A DNA stretch of 17,651 nt, taken from NCBI GenBank assembly GCA_031274845.1, contig JAISPN010000283.1, positions 1 through 17,651 of the forward strand. Direction: 5' to 3'. The notes under the pieces are model-generated. The model worked only from the letters and a program-made list of their open reading frames with translations, ran no database searches and had not been told where the DNA came from. A program made the translations under genes and the position numbers. This document shows positions 1 through 7,349 of this stretch, in pieces. How positions within the stretch are numbered: the first letter of the stretch is position 1; each line of letters starts with the position of its first letter. This DNA is from Acidobacteriaceae bacterium. Its GTDB lineage: Bacteria > Acidobacteriota > Vicinamibacteria > Vicinamibacterales > CAVVIG01.

Positions 1-347
1 GCCTCGAACAGCAGCACGCCGGTCGAAAAATTCGGCGCGGCCACGATGCCGACGCCAGCCTGCTCAATCGCGGCGCGCAACACCTGTTCGTCCTTCTGCC
101 ATCCCGTCGTGCCGAGCACGATGTTGATGCCGTGTTTCGCCAGCGCCGGAACATTCGCGGCGACCGCGTCCGGCGTCGTGAAATCAATCGCGACATCGAC
201 ACCGCGCGCGGCCGCCTCGTCAATCGACACACGATGCTCCACCGATTCGGCATCGACGATCCCGACGACTTCGCATCCATACTGCGGCGCAAGCTCGCCG
301 ACGAGGCGACCCATCTTGCCGTAGCCGACGAGCAGAAGGCGCGTCAT
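1..347 (-). CDS. dapB: 4-hydroxy-tetrahydrodipicolinate reductase, N-terminal part (runs off left edge)
   Basis: DapB reduces 4-hydroxy-tetrahydrodipicolinate with NAD(P)H in the diaminopimelate/lysine pathway in the cytoplasm. Only the first 115 codons lie in the window; the C-terminal part is beyond base 1. Seen directly: the protein opens MTRLLLVGYGKMGRLVGE, a Rossmann dinucleotide-binding motif (GYGKMG, residues 8-13), followed by IDFTTPDAV and GTTGW segments and APNFSTGV, which match the conserved DapB N-domain and the loop entering the substrate domain. The ATG is at 345-347, one base after the lysC stop, and there is no Shine-Dalgarno sequence (the strand reads CCTCC there). Translation is therefore probably coupled to lysC. 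It is the last visible gene of the asd-lysC-dapB operon. The assignment is firm despite the truncation. Confidence 0.93.
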   Translation of the reverse strand, partial: MTRLLLVGYGKMGRLVGELAPQYGCEVVGIVDAESVEHRVSIDEAAARGVDVAIDFTTPDAVAANVPALAKHGINIVLGTTGWQKDEQVLRAAIEQAGVGIVAAPNFSTGVLLFE

Positions 348-348
348 C

Positions 349-1728
349 TCAGGAGGCGACGGCGGCGGTGAAGAGCTCGCCGTGCAACAGGTTCATCGCC
401 CGCGTGACATCCGCGTCCCGCAGCACGAACGTGATGTTCCGCCGAGACGCCGCCTGCGACACCAGCCGCAACGGCACATCGCCCAGCGCGGTGACCGCGC
501 GCGCGAAGAGGCGCGGCTCCGACCGCAGGTTCTCGCCAACGACGCAGACAATCGCCATCTCGCGCTCGACGTTCACGTCGGCAAACGTCCACAGGTTGCT
601 GATGATCTCGTCGAGACGTTTCGGATTGTCGACCGTGACCGACACGCTCACCTCCGACGTCGTCACGACGTCGACCGGCGTCTTGAAACGCTCGAACACT
701 TCGAACAAGCGGCGCAGGAAGCCGTGCGCCATCAACATCCGCGTCGACGTGATGTCGACGACCGTGAGCCCGCGCTTGCAGGCGAGTGCCGTCAGCCCCG
801 CGTGCGGCCGGCCGTCGGCGGTAATCATGGTCCCTTTCACTTCGGGACGCCGTGAGTTGAGGATGCGCACCGGGATGTTCTTCGCCACCGCCGGAAGAAT
901 CGTGCTCGGGTGCAACACCTTCGCGCCGAAGTACGCCAGCTCGGATGCTTCCGCGAACGACAACTGCGGCACGAGATATGGTTCGGCAACCACACGTGGA
1001 TCGGCGGTGAGCATGCCGTCGACGTCGGTCCAGATCTGAATCTCGTCCACGTCGAGGCAGGCGCCAAAGATGGCCGCCGAGTAATCCGATCCGCCGCGAC
1101 CGAGCGTCGTCGGTTCGCCGTCCACCGTCGCACCGATGAAACCGCCCAAGACCGGCACGTCGCCCGCATCGACCACAGGCGCGACCAGCGCGCGCGCCCG
1201 CTCGGTCGTGCGTTCGGTATCCGGCGCCGCCGCCGTGAATTCGCGATCGGTCACGAGGACACGTCGCGCATCCACCCACGCGCTTCTGACACCGCGCGCG
1301 GTAAAGGCCGCCGCGACGATGCGGCTGTTGACGAGCTCGCCTGTCGACAGCAGCGTATCGGTCGCCGCCGGCGTGACCTCTGACGTCGACATCCAGCGCT
1401 CGACGTTGGCGCGCAGCGACGTAAAGTCGTCCGTGATTTGCGTGAGCAGCACGCGCAGCGCGTCACCGCTTACGAGCGCCGACGCCGCCGCCTCATGACG
1501 CGCGTGCAGCTCGGCCACGATGGACAGCGCCTTGTTACCGTCGCCGTCCTGGATGAGCCGTCCGATTTCAACGAGACGATCGGTCACCTTCGACATCGCC
1601 GAGACGACGACCACCGGAACGCGGTGCGCCGGATAGCGCGTGATGTGGCCTCGAATAATCTCGATGACGCGGCCGATGGCCTCCGCGTCGGCGACCGAGG
1701 TGCCGCCGAACTTCATGATGACGTTCAC
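349..1728 (-). CDS. lysC: aspartate kinase, LysC type with C-terminal ACT domains
   Basis: Phosphorylates aspartate, the committed step toward lysine, threonine and methionine. About 459 aa from the GTG at 1726-1728. The kinase domain starts with KFGGTSV (residues 6-12) and contains STGEL, LGRGGSDYSA, IWTDVDGM and FGAKVLHPSTI. The C-terminal third has VVTTSEVSVSVTVDN and a second ACT-like segment ending ITFVLRD; SEVSVS and FGAKVLHP resemble the lysine-inhibited monofunctional LysC of E. coli, so lysine feedback is likely (inference). The GTG overlaps the asd stop as GTGA and is preceded by AGGGG five bases upstream, which is why I prefer it over the ATG at 1714-1716 (455 aa). It lies between asd and dapB, so three aspartate-pathway steps are co-transcribed. 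Confidence 0.95.
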   Translation of the reverse strand: MNVIMKFGGTSVADAEAIGRVIEIIRGHITRYPAHRVPVVVVSAMSKVTDRLVEIGRLIQDGDGNKALSIVAELHARHEAAASALVSGDALRVLLTQITDDFTSLRANVERWMSTSEVTPAATDTLLSTGELVNSRIVAAAFTARGVRSAWVDARRVLVTDREFTAAAPDTERTTERARALVAPVVDAGDVPVLGGFIGATVDGEPTTLGRGGSDYSAAIFGACLDVDEIQIWTDVDGMLTADPRVVAEPYLVPQLSFAEASELAYFGAKVLHPSTILPAVAKNIPVRILNSRRPEVKGTMITADGRPHAGLTALACKRGLTVVDITSTRMLMAHGFLRRLFEVFERFKTPVDVVTTSEVSVSVTVDNPKRLDEIISNLWTFADVNVEREMAIVCVVGENLRSEPRLFARAVTALGDVPLRLVSQAASRRNITFVLRDADVTRAMNLLHGELFTAAVAS

Positions 1729-2771
1729 AGCAACCCCTGACGGTGCATCAGCTCCGCGTTGAGAATCGCCGCGCCCGCCGCGCCGCGAATCGTGTTGTGG
1801 CCGAGCGCCACGAACTTGTAAGTGGACAGCGGACAGGGACGCAGACGTCCGATGGTTACCGTCATCCCGCCGTCGCGATTCGCATCGAGGAGCGGCTGCG
1901 GACGATTGACTTCGTTCAGGTACACCAGCGGCTGCGGCGGCGCGGAGGGCAGTTCCAGTTCCTGCGGCCGTCCGCGGAACAAGTTCCACGCATTGATGAC
2001 CGCCTCTGGCGTCGGCTGCTGCGCGAGACCGACGGACACCGACGCGGTGTGACCGTTCTGCACAGGCACGCGCGTGGTCGTGGCGCTCACGCGCACGGGG
2101 TGATTGTCGATCCGGTTCTGCCCCAGCGCGCCGAGGATCTTCGCCGTTTCGGTTTCGATCTTCTCTTCTTCGCCGCCACCGATGTGCGGAATGATGTTGC
2201 CGAGGATGTCCCACGACGGCACGCCCGGATAACCCGCGCCGGAAATCGCCTGCAGCGTCGTGACGAGCGTCGTTTCGAGACCGAACTGCCGCAGCGGCGC
2301 GAGCGCCATCGCCAGCACGACGGTCGCGCAGTTTGGATTCGTCACAATCCGTCCGCGCCACCCTTCGGCCTTGCCTTGCGCGTCGAGCAACGCGAGATGT
2401 TCGGCGTTCACCTCGGGAATCATCAACGGCACCGTGTCGTGCATCCGGTAGTTTCTGGAATTGCTGACCACGATGTGACCCGCCGCGGCAAACGCCGCTT
2501 CGATCTCGCCAGCGACCGACGAATCGAGGCCGGAGAACACCAGCTTCGGCGCGTTACCCGGCGTGGCGCTGTTAACAATTTTTTTAGCCACATCGTCAGG
2601 CAGCGCGTTGGGCAGACGCCACGCCGCCGCGTCACGAAAGGCTTTCCCTTCCGAGCGCTGACTGGCGCCGAGCCATTCGACCTTGAACCACGGATGCTGT
2701 GCGAGGAGAGCGATGAACTGCTGGCCGACCATACCGGTCGCGCCAAGAATACCGACGGGAATTGAAGCCAT
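1725..2771 (-). CDS. asd: aspartate-semialdehyde dehydrogenase (archaeal/fungal-like type)
   Basis: Converts aspartyl phosphate to aspartate semialdehyde with NADPH. 348 aa from the ATG at 2769-2771. The N-terminus VGILGATGMVGQQF is the nucleotide-binding loop (residues 6-19). TNPNC with Cys148 is the acyl-enzyme active site, ISGAGYPGVPS follows, and GGGEEEKIETET is characteristic of the archaeal/fungal-like subfamily (about 350 aa) rather than the classical proteobacterial Asd. LGHNTIRGAAG lies near the C-terminus. The open frame extends upstream to an ATG at 2844-2846, but that start would fall in the terminator T-run of the leader and has no family similarity, so I reject it. First structural gene of the operon, 73 bases downstream of the leader terminator; its stop overlaps the lysC start. 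Confidence 0.95.
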   Translation of the reverse strand: MASIPVGILGATGMVGQQFIALLAQHPWFKVEWLGASQRSEGKAFRDAAAWRLPNALPDDVAKKIVNSATPGNAPKLVFSGLDSSVAGEIEAAFAAAGHIVVSNSRNYRMHDTVPLMIPEVNAEHLALLDAQGKAEGWRGRIVTNPNCATVVLAMALAPLRQFGLETTLVTTLQAISGAGYPGVPSWDILGNIIPHIGGGEEEKIETETAKILGALGQNRIDNHPVRVSATTTRVPVQNGHTASVSVGLAQQPTPEAVINAWNLFRGRPQELELPSAPPQPLVYLNEVNRPQPLLDANRDGGMTVTIGRLRPCPLSTYKFVALGHNTIRGAAGAAILNAELMHRQGLL

Positions 2772-2844
2772 GCCGTTCGTTCCGCGGGACGCGCCGGTCC
2801 CGTTCCTTTCTCTGGTTCGACGAATAACGTTGATGTGAAATGGC

Positions 2845-2879
2845 AAAAAAAAAGCCGACGCGGAAGAACCCGTGTCGGC
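2845..2879 (-). terminator. intrinsic terminator in the asd leader (attenuator)
   Basis: On the minus strand GCCGACACGG, a six-base loop GTTCTT, then CCGCGTCGGC, followed immediately by nine T. The 10-bp stem has a single A/C mismatch. It lies between the leader promoter and asd, so it must be bypassed for operon expression. It is read as a conditional terminator because its 5' arm also pairs perfectly with an upstream segment (2932-2942). Confidence 0.85.
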
Positions 2880-2981
2880 AGGATTTCAGCTCGCGCAGAT
2901 CGTTCGCGTTCAGCGTTCGAGCACAACTCCTCCGACACGGGTGACCCGCTTTCGAGTGGTCCACTTTCGCATGCCGGAGAG
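2868..2981 (-). promoter_or_regulatory. attenuation leader of asd-lysC-dapB: competing pairings (riboswitch or ribosome-mediated)
   Basis: Three segments can be read on the minus strand. Segment 1 (2972-2981, CTCTCCGGCA) can pair with segment 2 (2927-2937, TGTCGGAGGAG) through 10 pairs, two of them G.U, with one bulged A. Segment 2 in a shifted register (2932-2942, ACCCGTGTCGG) pairs perfectly over 11 bp with segment 3 (2868-2878, CCGACACGGGT), the 5' arm of the terminator. Pairing 1:2 leaves the terminator free to form (off); 2:3 is an antiterminator (on). This is the layout of an attenuator or an OFF riboswitch. I do not recognise the lysine (L-box), SAM-I or T-box consensus in it. A further hairpin GCTCG/CGAGC lies between segments 2 and 3. 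Confidence 0.7.
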
Positions 2982-2990
2982 AATCGCCAT
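2910..2990 (-). CDS. putative 26-aa leader peptide upstream of asd
   Basis: An ATG-to-TGA frame of 27 codons spans the competing pairings. Codons 8-18 read RKWTTRKRVTR: three Thr and two Lys codons, both end products of the pathway, in a cluster. Segment 1 of the leader structure lies in codons 4-7 and segment 2 in codons 17-21. A ribosome stalled at codons 9-14 would mask segment 1 and favour the antiterminator, as in classic amino-acid attenuators. Against it: there is no good Shine-Dalgarno sequence (only CGAG six bases upstream), Arg codons are as common as Lys and Thr together, and the inferred transcription start lies only about 7-8 nt before the ATG. A shorter start at codon 7 (ATG at 2970-2972) is possible. 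Its reality depends on conservation in relatives. Confidence 0.4.
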   Translation of the reverse strand: MAILSGMRKWTTRKRVTRVGGVVLER

Positions 2991-3003
2991 CGGAAACTCG
3001 TTG

Positions 3004-3009
3004 AGTATA
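3004..3009 (-). promoter_or_regulatory. -10 box of the asd-lysC-dapB leader promoter
   Basis: TATACT on the minus strand, 5 of 6 matches to the sigma-70 -10 consensus, just upstream of the leader structure. The transcription start would fall at about 2997-2998. No clear -35 is found 16-18 bases upstream; that region overlaps the first codons of the divergent hydrolase gene. Confidence 0.45.
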
Positions 3010-3028
3010 GCATGAAGAATTCTTACCG

Positions 3029-4090
3029 ATGCTTGAATCGTTGATGCACGCCTGGGAGCGGCATCTTGTCTCCATCACCAAAGATCGTGTCGTCCGTCCG
3101 TTCGAGTGGGGTGACGCGTGGATGCCTGCCGATGGACATCCACCCCCCGCTAACGCGTCATCCGACCCCTTGTCGCGCATCACCGCCTATGTGGACGACG
3201 TGATGACAGACACCGACGCGTTCTACACGCCGGGACCAACCAGCGATTACACGCGTCACGCGGCGGCCGAGGATGGGAGCTGCATGGTGACGTTCCCGAG
3301 CGCGCTCGAAACGCCTCATCCTTCCAACAACACGGTGTACGCGCGGCTCTTCACACCGCGCCGCAACGCGCACGATCGCCGCGCCGCCGTGCTCGTCCTG
3401 CCGCAGTGGAACGCCGACGCCGGCGGGCACGTCGGCTTGTGCCGTCTCTTGACCATGGGCGGGATGACGGCGCTCCGTCTCAGCCTGCCGTATCACGACC
3501 TGCGGATGCCACCCGAACTCCATCGCGCCGACTACATCGTCAGCGCCAACGTGATGCGGACGCTGCAGGTGTGCCGGCAAGCGGTGCTCGACGCGCGGCG
3601 CGCCATCGCCTGGCTGCACCGCGAGGGCTACGAGCGCATCGGCATCCTCGGGTCGAGCCTCGGGTCGTGCCTGTCGCTCCTCACCACCGCGCACGAACCG
3701 TTGATCCGCGCGCAGGCGCTCAATCACATCTCGCCGTACTTCGCCGACGTCGTGTGGCGCGGCCTCTCCACCGCCCACGTCCGCGAAGGATTAGACGGTC
3801 ACATCGATCTCGATCTACTGCGTCAACTCTGGCGGCCCATCAGCCCGGCGTGGTATCTGGACCGCATCCGCGATCGGAAGACACTGCTCGTGTACGCGAA
3901 GTACGACCTGACGTTCCCGGTCGATCTCTCGCGCAAACTGGTGCGGCAGTTCACCGAACAGGGCGTGCCGTTCGAACTGAAGGCCTTGAGCTGCGGCCAC
4001 TACTCGATCGGCAAAACACCGTTCAAGTTCCTCGACGGCTGGATCCTCATGTCATTTCTACGCCGCACGCTCCTCGGTAGCGCCGCCTAG
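3029..4090 (+). CDS. alpha/beta hydrolase family protein (ABHD18/DUF2048-like)
   Basis: 353 aa. The fold signature is visible: AAVLVLPQWNADAGGH (strand and oxyanion region), then ILGSSLGSCLSL with the nucleophile elbow G208-S-S210-L-G212, YAKYDLTFP (candidate acid Asp293) and SCGHYSIGKTPF (candidate His324). So a complete Ser-Asp-His triad can be proposed. The substrate is unknown. No signal peptide is seen, so it is probably cytoplasmic. The overall pattern, including a long N-terminal extension before the core, resembles the ABHD18-type hydrolases; this is a family-level guess. ATG 3029 gives a natural N-terminus, but ATG 3044 is also possible and neither has a strong ribosome binding site. 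It is transcribed divergently from the asd operon and ends convergently with the 4137 gene. A link to lysine synthesis is not implied. Confidence 0.85.
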   Translation: MLESLMHAWERHLVSITKDRVVRPFEWGDAWMPADGHPPPANASSDPLSRITAYVDDVMTDTDAFYTPGPTSDYTRHAAAEDGSCMVTFPSALETPHPSNNTVYARLFTPRRNAHDRRAAVLVLPQWNADAGGHVGLCRLLTMGGMTALRLSLPYHDLRMPPELHRADYIVSANVMRTLQVCRQAVLDARRAIAWLHREGYERIGILGSSLGSCLSLLTTAHEPLIRAQALNHISPYFADVVWRGLSTAHVREGLDGHIDLDLLRQLWRPISPAWYLDRIRDRKTLLVYAKYDLTFPVDLSRKLVRQFTEQGVPFELKALSCGHYSIGKTPFKFLDGWILMSFLRRTLLGSAA

Positions 4091-4136
4091 ATATCGCGTC
4101 GCACGCGTGACGCAATCGACGACTCGCGGCGTGCAA

Positions 4137-4673
4137 TTACTCGCTGGGTGGCCAGCGCAGGAAGCGCGTGAACAGTGCGCGGCGGTCGAAAGAGCGGTCG
4201 GGTTCCGGGGGTGGCGGCGCGGGCGGGAGCAGTGACTGGATCCGATCCGCGGCGCGGTCGAGATCGCGGAACGCGGTGAGCTGATCGCGGGTTGTGACCG
4301 AGATCTCGTTCAGCAGCGGCCGCAACTGCTCGACCGGCAGCGGTCTGTTGATGCACTTGTCGCGGAACAGCAGACAGCGGCGCTGTTCCGCCGCCGCGGT
4401 GCTTGCCATCTGACGCAGTGTATCGACGTGCGCAGATGACGAACCCTGTGGCAGTTCCGCGACGATCCGATCGATCTGCGACACCACATCCCCCACGAAC
4501 CCGACAAAAAATTCGAGATACTCCCGCACCGCCTGCGGATGCTCGAACTGTCCTTCTTCCGCGTCGACTTTCTGGCGATACGTGTCGAGCAGTTCGAGCG
4601 TGCCGGCGGCGTCGGCGCGCCGAGCGCCGAGCTGTTCAATTACATCGCCGATGGTGACAGCGGATTCGTTCAC
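4137..4673 (-). CDS. hypothetical helical protein
   Basis: 178 aa from the GTG at 4671-4673, ten bases after the stop of the upstream M16 gene. I do not recognise a family. The sequence is mostly charged and helical (for example VREYLEFFVGFVGDVVSQIDRIVAELP), has two cysteines in CLLFRDKC, and a proline-rich linker PPAPPPPEP before a basic C-terminal tail RALFTRFLRWPPSE. There is no signal peptide or membrane segment. The frame stays open upstream into the M16 gene, but the GTG is the first start in the gap; no clear Shine-Dalgarno is seen. It is the last gene of the 9255-4137 cluster, tightly spaced behind the two peptidase subunits, so it may be an accessory of that peptidase (inference only). 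Confidence 0.65.
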   Translation of the reverse strand: MNESAVTIGDVIEQLGARRADAAGTLELLDTYRQKVDAEEGQFEHPQAVREYLEFFVGFVGDVVSQIDRIVAELPQGSSSAHVDTLRQMASTAAAEQRRCLLFRDKCINRPLPVEQLRPLLNEISVTTRDQLTAFRDLDRAADRIQSLLPPAPPPPEPDRSFDRRALFTRFLRWPPSE

Positions 4674-4683
4674 AGGCCGCGCA

Positions 4684-6045
4684 TCAAAACGTGTCGGCGG
4701 AGAGGATGTTGGGCGCGCCGAGCGACAACCCGTCGAGGTCGCGGGCAATCGCCGCCTCGTCACCCACGATGAGCGTCGTCAAGCGATCGGGGTGCAGATA
4801 TTTTTCCATCACGCGCGTGACCTCGCCGGGCGTCACGGCACTAACGAGCGGGACAAAGCGCACGAAGTAGTCGTCGGGCAAATCGTACAGCGCGATGTTG
4901 GTGAGCGCCCGCGCGACCTGTTCCGCCGTCTCGAAGCTGCGCGCGTACCCGTGCGTGAGCGCCGCCACGCCAAGCTCGAGTTCCTCGCGCGTCACAGGAC
5001 GCGATCCACGGATCGCCTCGATCTCGTGAAGCGATTCGCGGATGGCTTCCACGGTCCCTGACGTCTGCACGCTGACCTGCAGCGAAAACGGACCGGGAAG
5101 GCGTCTGAAATCAAACGACGTGCGCGCGCCGTAGGTCAGCCCTCGCTCCTCGCGCAATTTCAAATTGATACGGCTGACGAACTGTCCGCCAAGCACCATG
5201 TTCGCCGCCACGAGCGCGTGGTAGTCGGGAATGTTGCGCGGCACGCCGATCTGACCGATCCGCAATTCGGATTGCGGCGCGCCGGCGCGAGGCACGATGT
5301 TCAGCCGCGGCGGCACGAGCGCCTCCGGCATCGGCACCTCGCCACCACGACCGGCCGAGGACCAGTCGCCAAAAGCATCAGCCGCAAGCTTGACGATCTC
5401 GTCGTGCGAGCAGTCGCCAACGACGATGAGCGTCGATTCCGACGGGCGCAGCATCCGCTGATGGCACGCCACGACCGCCTCCGGCGTGAGCGCGGCAAGC
5501 GACGCTTCGCTGCCGAGCGGCGTGTGGCCGTAGGGATGCGAGCCGTAGAGCAACCGGAGAAACGCGCGATCGGCCACCGCGCCGGGCACGTCGCGAAGCT
5601 GCGTCAAGCGGTGGAGCCGCAACTGACGCACGCGCTCGACATCCGCCGGCCGTAGCGACGGACGCACGGTGATGTCCGCGAGCAACGAGAGCGCCGGCTG
5701 CGCGAATCGGGCCAGCGCGGTGACGGTGAGCACGGCCGCATCGGCGCCGATGTCGGAATCGAGCTGCGCGCCGACGCGCGCCAGCGCTTCGTGCATGTCG
5801 ATGGCGGAGCGATCGCCGCTCCCCTCGTCGAGCATGTCGATTGTCAGCGCCGAGAGCCCTTCGTGGCCCGAGCCGTCCTGCGCCGCGCCACCGCGCACGA
5901 GCAGCGCGAGGGTCACGACAGGAATGTTGGCGTGACGCACGGTCCAGACACCAAGACCGTTTGCGAGCGTCGTCTTGTGAATCGACGGAAAGCTCAGCGG
6001 GCGCGCGGCCCCCGGCACGGGAAGCTGCTGGCGATTGACGCTCAT
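4684..6045 (-). CDS. M16 family peptidase-like protein, zinc-site-lacking partner subunit
   Basis: 453 aa. M16B family members often act as heterodimers in which one subunit carries the zinc site and the other contributes an Arg/Tyr pair. Here the N-terminal fold is intact (TTLANGLGVWTVRHANIPVV, LLVRGGAAQDG), but at the position of the HxxEH zinc motif the sequence reads GLSALTIDMLDEGSG, with no histidines. The second half has LREERGLTYGARTSF (Arg298 and Tyr305 region), the typical R/Y segment of the non-metal subunit. So I infer a catalytically dependent partner of the adjacent M16 protein. Its ATG overlaps the stop of that gene by 4 bp (ATGA), consistent with coupled translation in equal amounts. 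No signal peptide is evident. Substrate unknown. Confidence 0.9.
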   Translation of the reverse strand: MSVNRQQLPVPGAARPLSFPSIHKTTLANGLGVWTVRHANIPVVTLALLVRGGAAQDGSGHEGLSALTIDMLDEGSGDRSAIDMHEALARVGAQLDSDIGADAAVLTVTALARFAQPALSLLADITVRPSLRPADVERVRQLRLHRLTQLRDVPGAVADRAFLRLLYGSHPYGHTPLGSEASLAALTPEAVVACHQRMLRPSESTLIVVGDCSHDEIVKLAADAFGDWSSAGRGGEVPMPEALVPPRLNIVPRAGAPQSELRIGQIGVPRNIPDYHALVAANMVLGGQFVSRINLKLREERGLTYGARTSFDFRRLPGPFSLQVSVQTSGTVEAIRESLHEIEAIRGSRPVTREELELGVAALTHGYARSFETAEQVARALTNIALYDLPDDYFVRFVPLVSAVTPGEVTRVMEKYLHPDRLTTLIVGDEAAIARDLDGLSLGAPNILSADTF

Positions 6046-7349
6046 GAGACCTGCGCCGGACTCGAGTCGGGCATCCCCAGCACCACACGTCCGCGAGGGA
6101 CGACGCTCAGGACCACGCGATGGGGCGTCGTCAGATACCGTTGCACCGCTTCCTGCAGCGAACCTGCGGTGACGCGCTGATAGCGCGCGAGATCTTCCAT
6201 GAAGTACGCCGGATCGCCGGTAAACGTGTTGTAGGCGTTCAACTGATCGGACTTTCCGCCAAACCCGCCGACATTCTGCAGACGGAAGATGAACTGCGCT
6301 TCGGCCTGCACGCGGCAGCGTTCGATCTCGTCCTCGGTCGGTCCCTCGGCCGCCAGTCGCGCGATCTCCTCGACGATGATCCGTTCGAGTTCGGCGAGCG
6401 TGTGGCCGGGCGCGGCGGTGGCGGCGACCTGCAGGAAGCCGGTCAGCTCGCGTGAGTTCTGCGCCGCCGACACATCCGTCGCCAGACGCTGGTCGTACAC
6501 GAGACGCCGGTAGAGACGCGATGTCTTGCCGTTAGCGAGAATGTCGGCCGCCAGATCGAGTTCGGCGTCAAACGGCGCGAACATCGCCGGCGACAACCAG
6601 GCGAGATGGAGCCGTGGCAGCTCGACGCGATCTTCCAGCACCAGCCGCTGCTCGCGCGTGAGCGCTGGTGTCGGGACCGAGAGACGAGCGACGTGAGGCC
6701 CGGGCGGCAACTCTTCGAAGTACGCGCGGACGAGCGCGAGCGTCTGCTCGGGATCGATGTCACCCGCGATGGCGAGCGACGCATTCGCCGGATGGTAGTA
6801 GGTGCTGAAAAACGCGCGCACGTCTTCGATGCGAGCCGCGTGCAGATCGGCAATCTCGCCGATGGTGGTCCAGTGATACGGATGGTCGCCGGGAAAGAGC
6901 GCCGCGAGCATCGCCATTGGCGCCAGCCCGTACGGGCGGTTCTCGTAGTTCTGCCGCCGTTCGTTCAGCACGACGTCGCGCTGATTCGAAAACTTCGCCT
7001 CGGTCAGCGCGGGCAGAAGAAATCCCATGCGATCGGATTCCATCCACAGCGCGAGTTCGAGCGCGTTCGAGGGGACGACCTCCCAGTAGTTGGTGCGATC
7101 GGCGTTGGTCGATCCGTTGAGCGTGCCGCCGGCGCCCTGAATCGGCGGAAAGTATCCCGTGTCGTGATGCTGCGATCCTTCGAACATCAGGTGCTCGAAG
7201 AGGTGCGCGAATCCGGTGCGCCCCGGCACTTCGTTCTTCGAGCCGACGTGATACCAGAGGTTCACCGCAACGATCGGACAGCTGCGATCCTCGTGCAGCA
7301 ACACATCGAGCCCGTTCGCCAACGTGTGCTTGTGAAAGGCGATGTTCAT
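6042..7349 (-). CDS. M16 family zinc metallopeptidase, catalytic subunit
   Basis: 435 aa. The inverted zinc motif is intact: GFAHLFEHLMFEG gives His49-x-x-Glu52-His53, and the third ligand is Glu130 in VVLNERRQNYENRP, at the spacing of 76 residues expected for M16. Upstream HTLANGLDVLLHED and downstream YYHPANASLAIAGD are typical of insulinase-like domains. The second half lacks the R/Y pair in strong form, which the neighbouring subunit supplies, so the two probably form an M16B heterodimer. No export signal at the N-terminus MNIAFHKHT, suggesting a cytoplasmic oligopeptidase (inference). The start overlaps the mrp stop by 4 bp and its stop overlaps the next M16 gene by 4 bp. Confidence in the family is very high; the substrate is unknown. 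Confidence 0.95.
   Translation of the reverse strand: MNIAFHKHTLANGLDVLLHEDRSCPIVAVNLWYHVGSKNEVPGRTGFAHLFEHLMFEGSQHHDTGYFPPIQGAGGTLNGSTNADRTNYWEVVPSNALELALWMESDRMGFLLPALTEAKFSNQRDVVLNERRQNYENRPYGLAPMAMLAALFPGDHPYHWTTIGEIADLHAARIEDVRAFFSTYYHPANASLAIAGDIDPEQTLALVRAYFEELPPGPHVARLSVPTPALTREQRLVLEDRVELPRLHLAWLSPAMFAPFDAELDLAADILANGKTSRLYRRLVYDQRLATDVSAAQNSRELTGFLQVAATAAPGHTLAELERIIVEEIARLAAEGPTEDEIERCRVQAEAQFIFRLQNVGGFGGKSDQLNAYNTFTGDPAYFMEDLARYQRVTAGSLQEAVQRYLTTPHRVVLSVVPRGRVVLGMPDSSPAQVS

Noticed and set aside
1743..2765. Long plus-strand frame (340 codons) opposite asd
   Set aside because: It lies wholly antisense to a clear asd gene, is arginine/histidine rich and matches nothing; a typical GC-rich shadow.
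2868..2981. Lysine (L-box), SAM-I or T-box riboswitch
   Set aside because: The conserved sequences I know for these classes (AAGAGU-type L-box elements, GAUGAAACC of SAM-I, the UGGNACCGCG T-box) are absent, and the aptamer is too small for L-box.
4096..4113. Hairpin GCGTC-N8-GACGC between the convergent genes as a terminator
   Set aside because: Only a 5-bp stem and no T-run on either strand.
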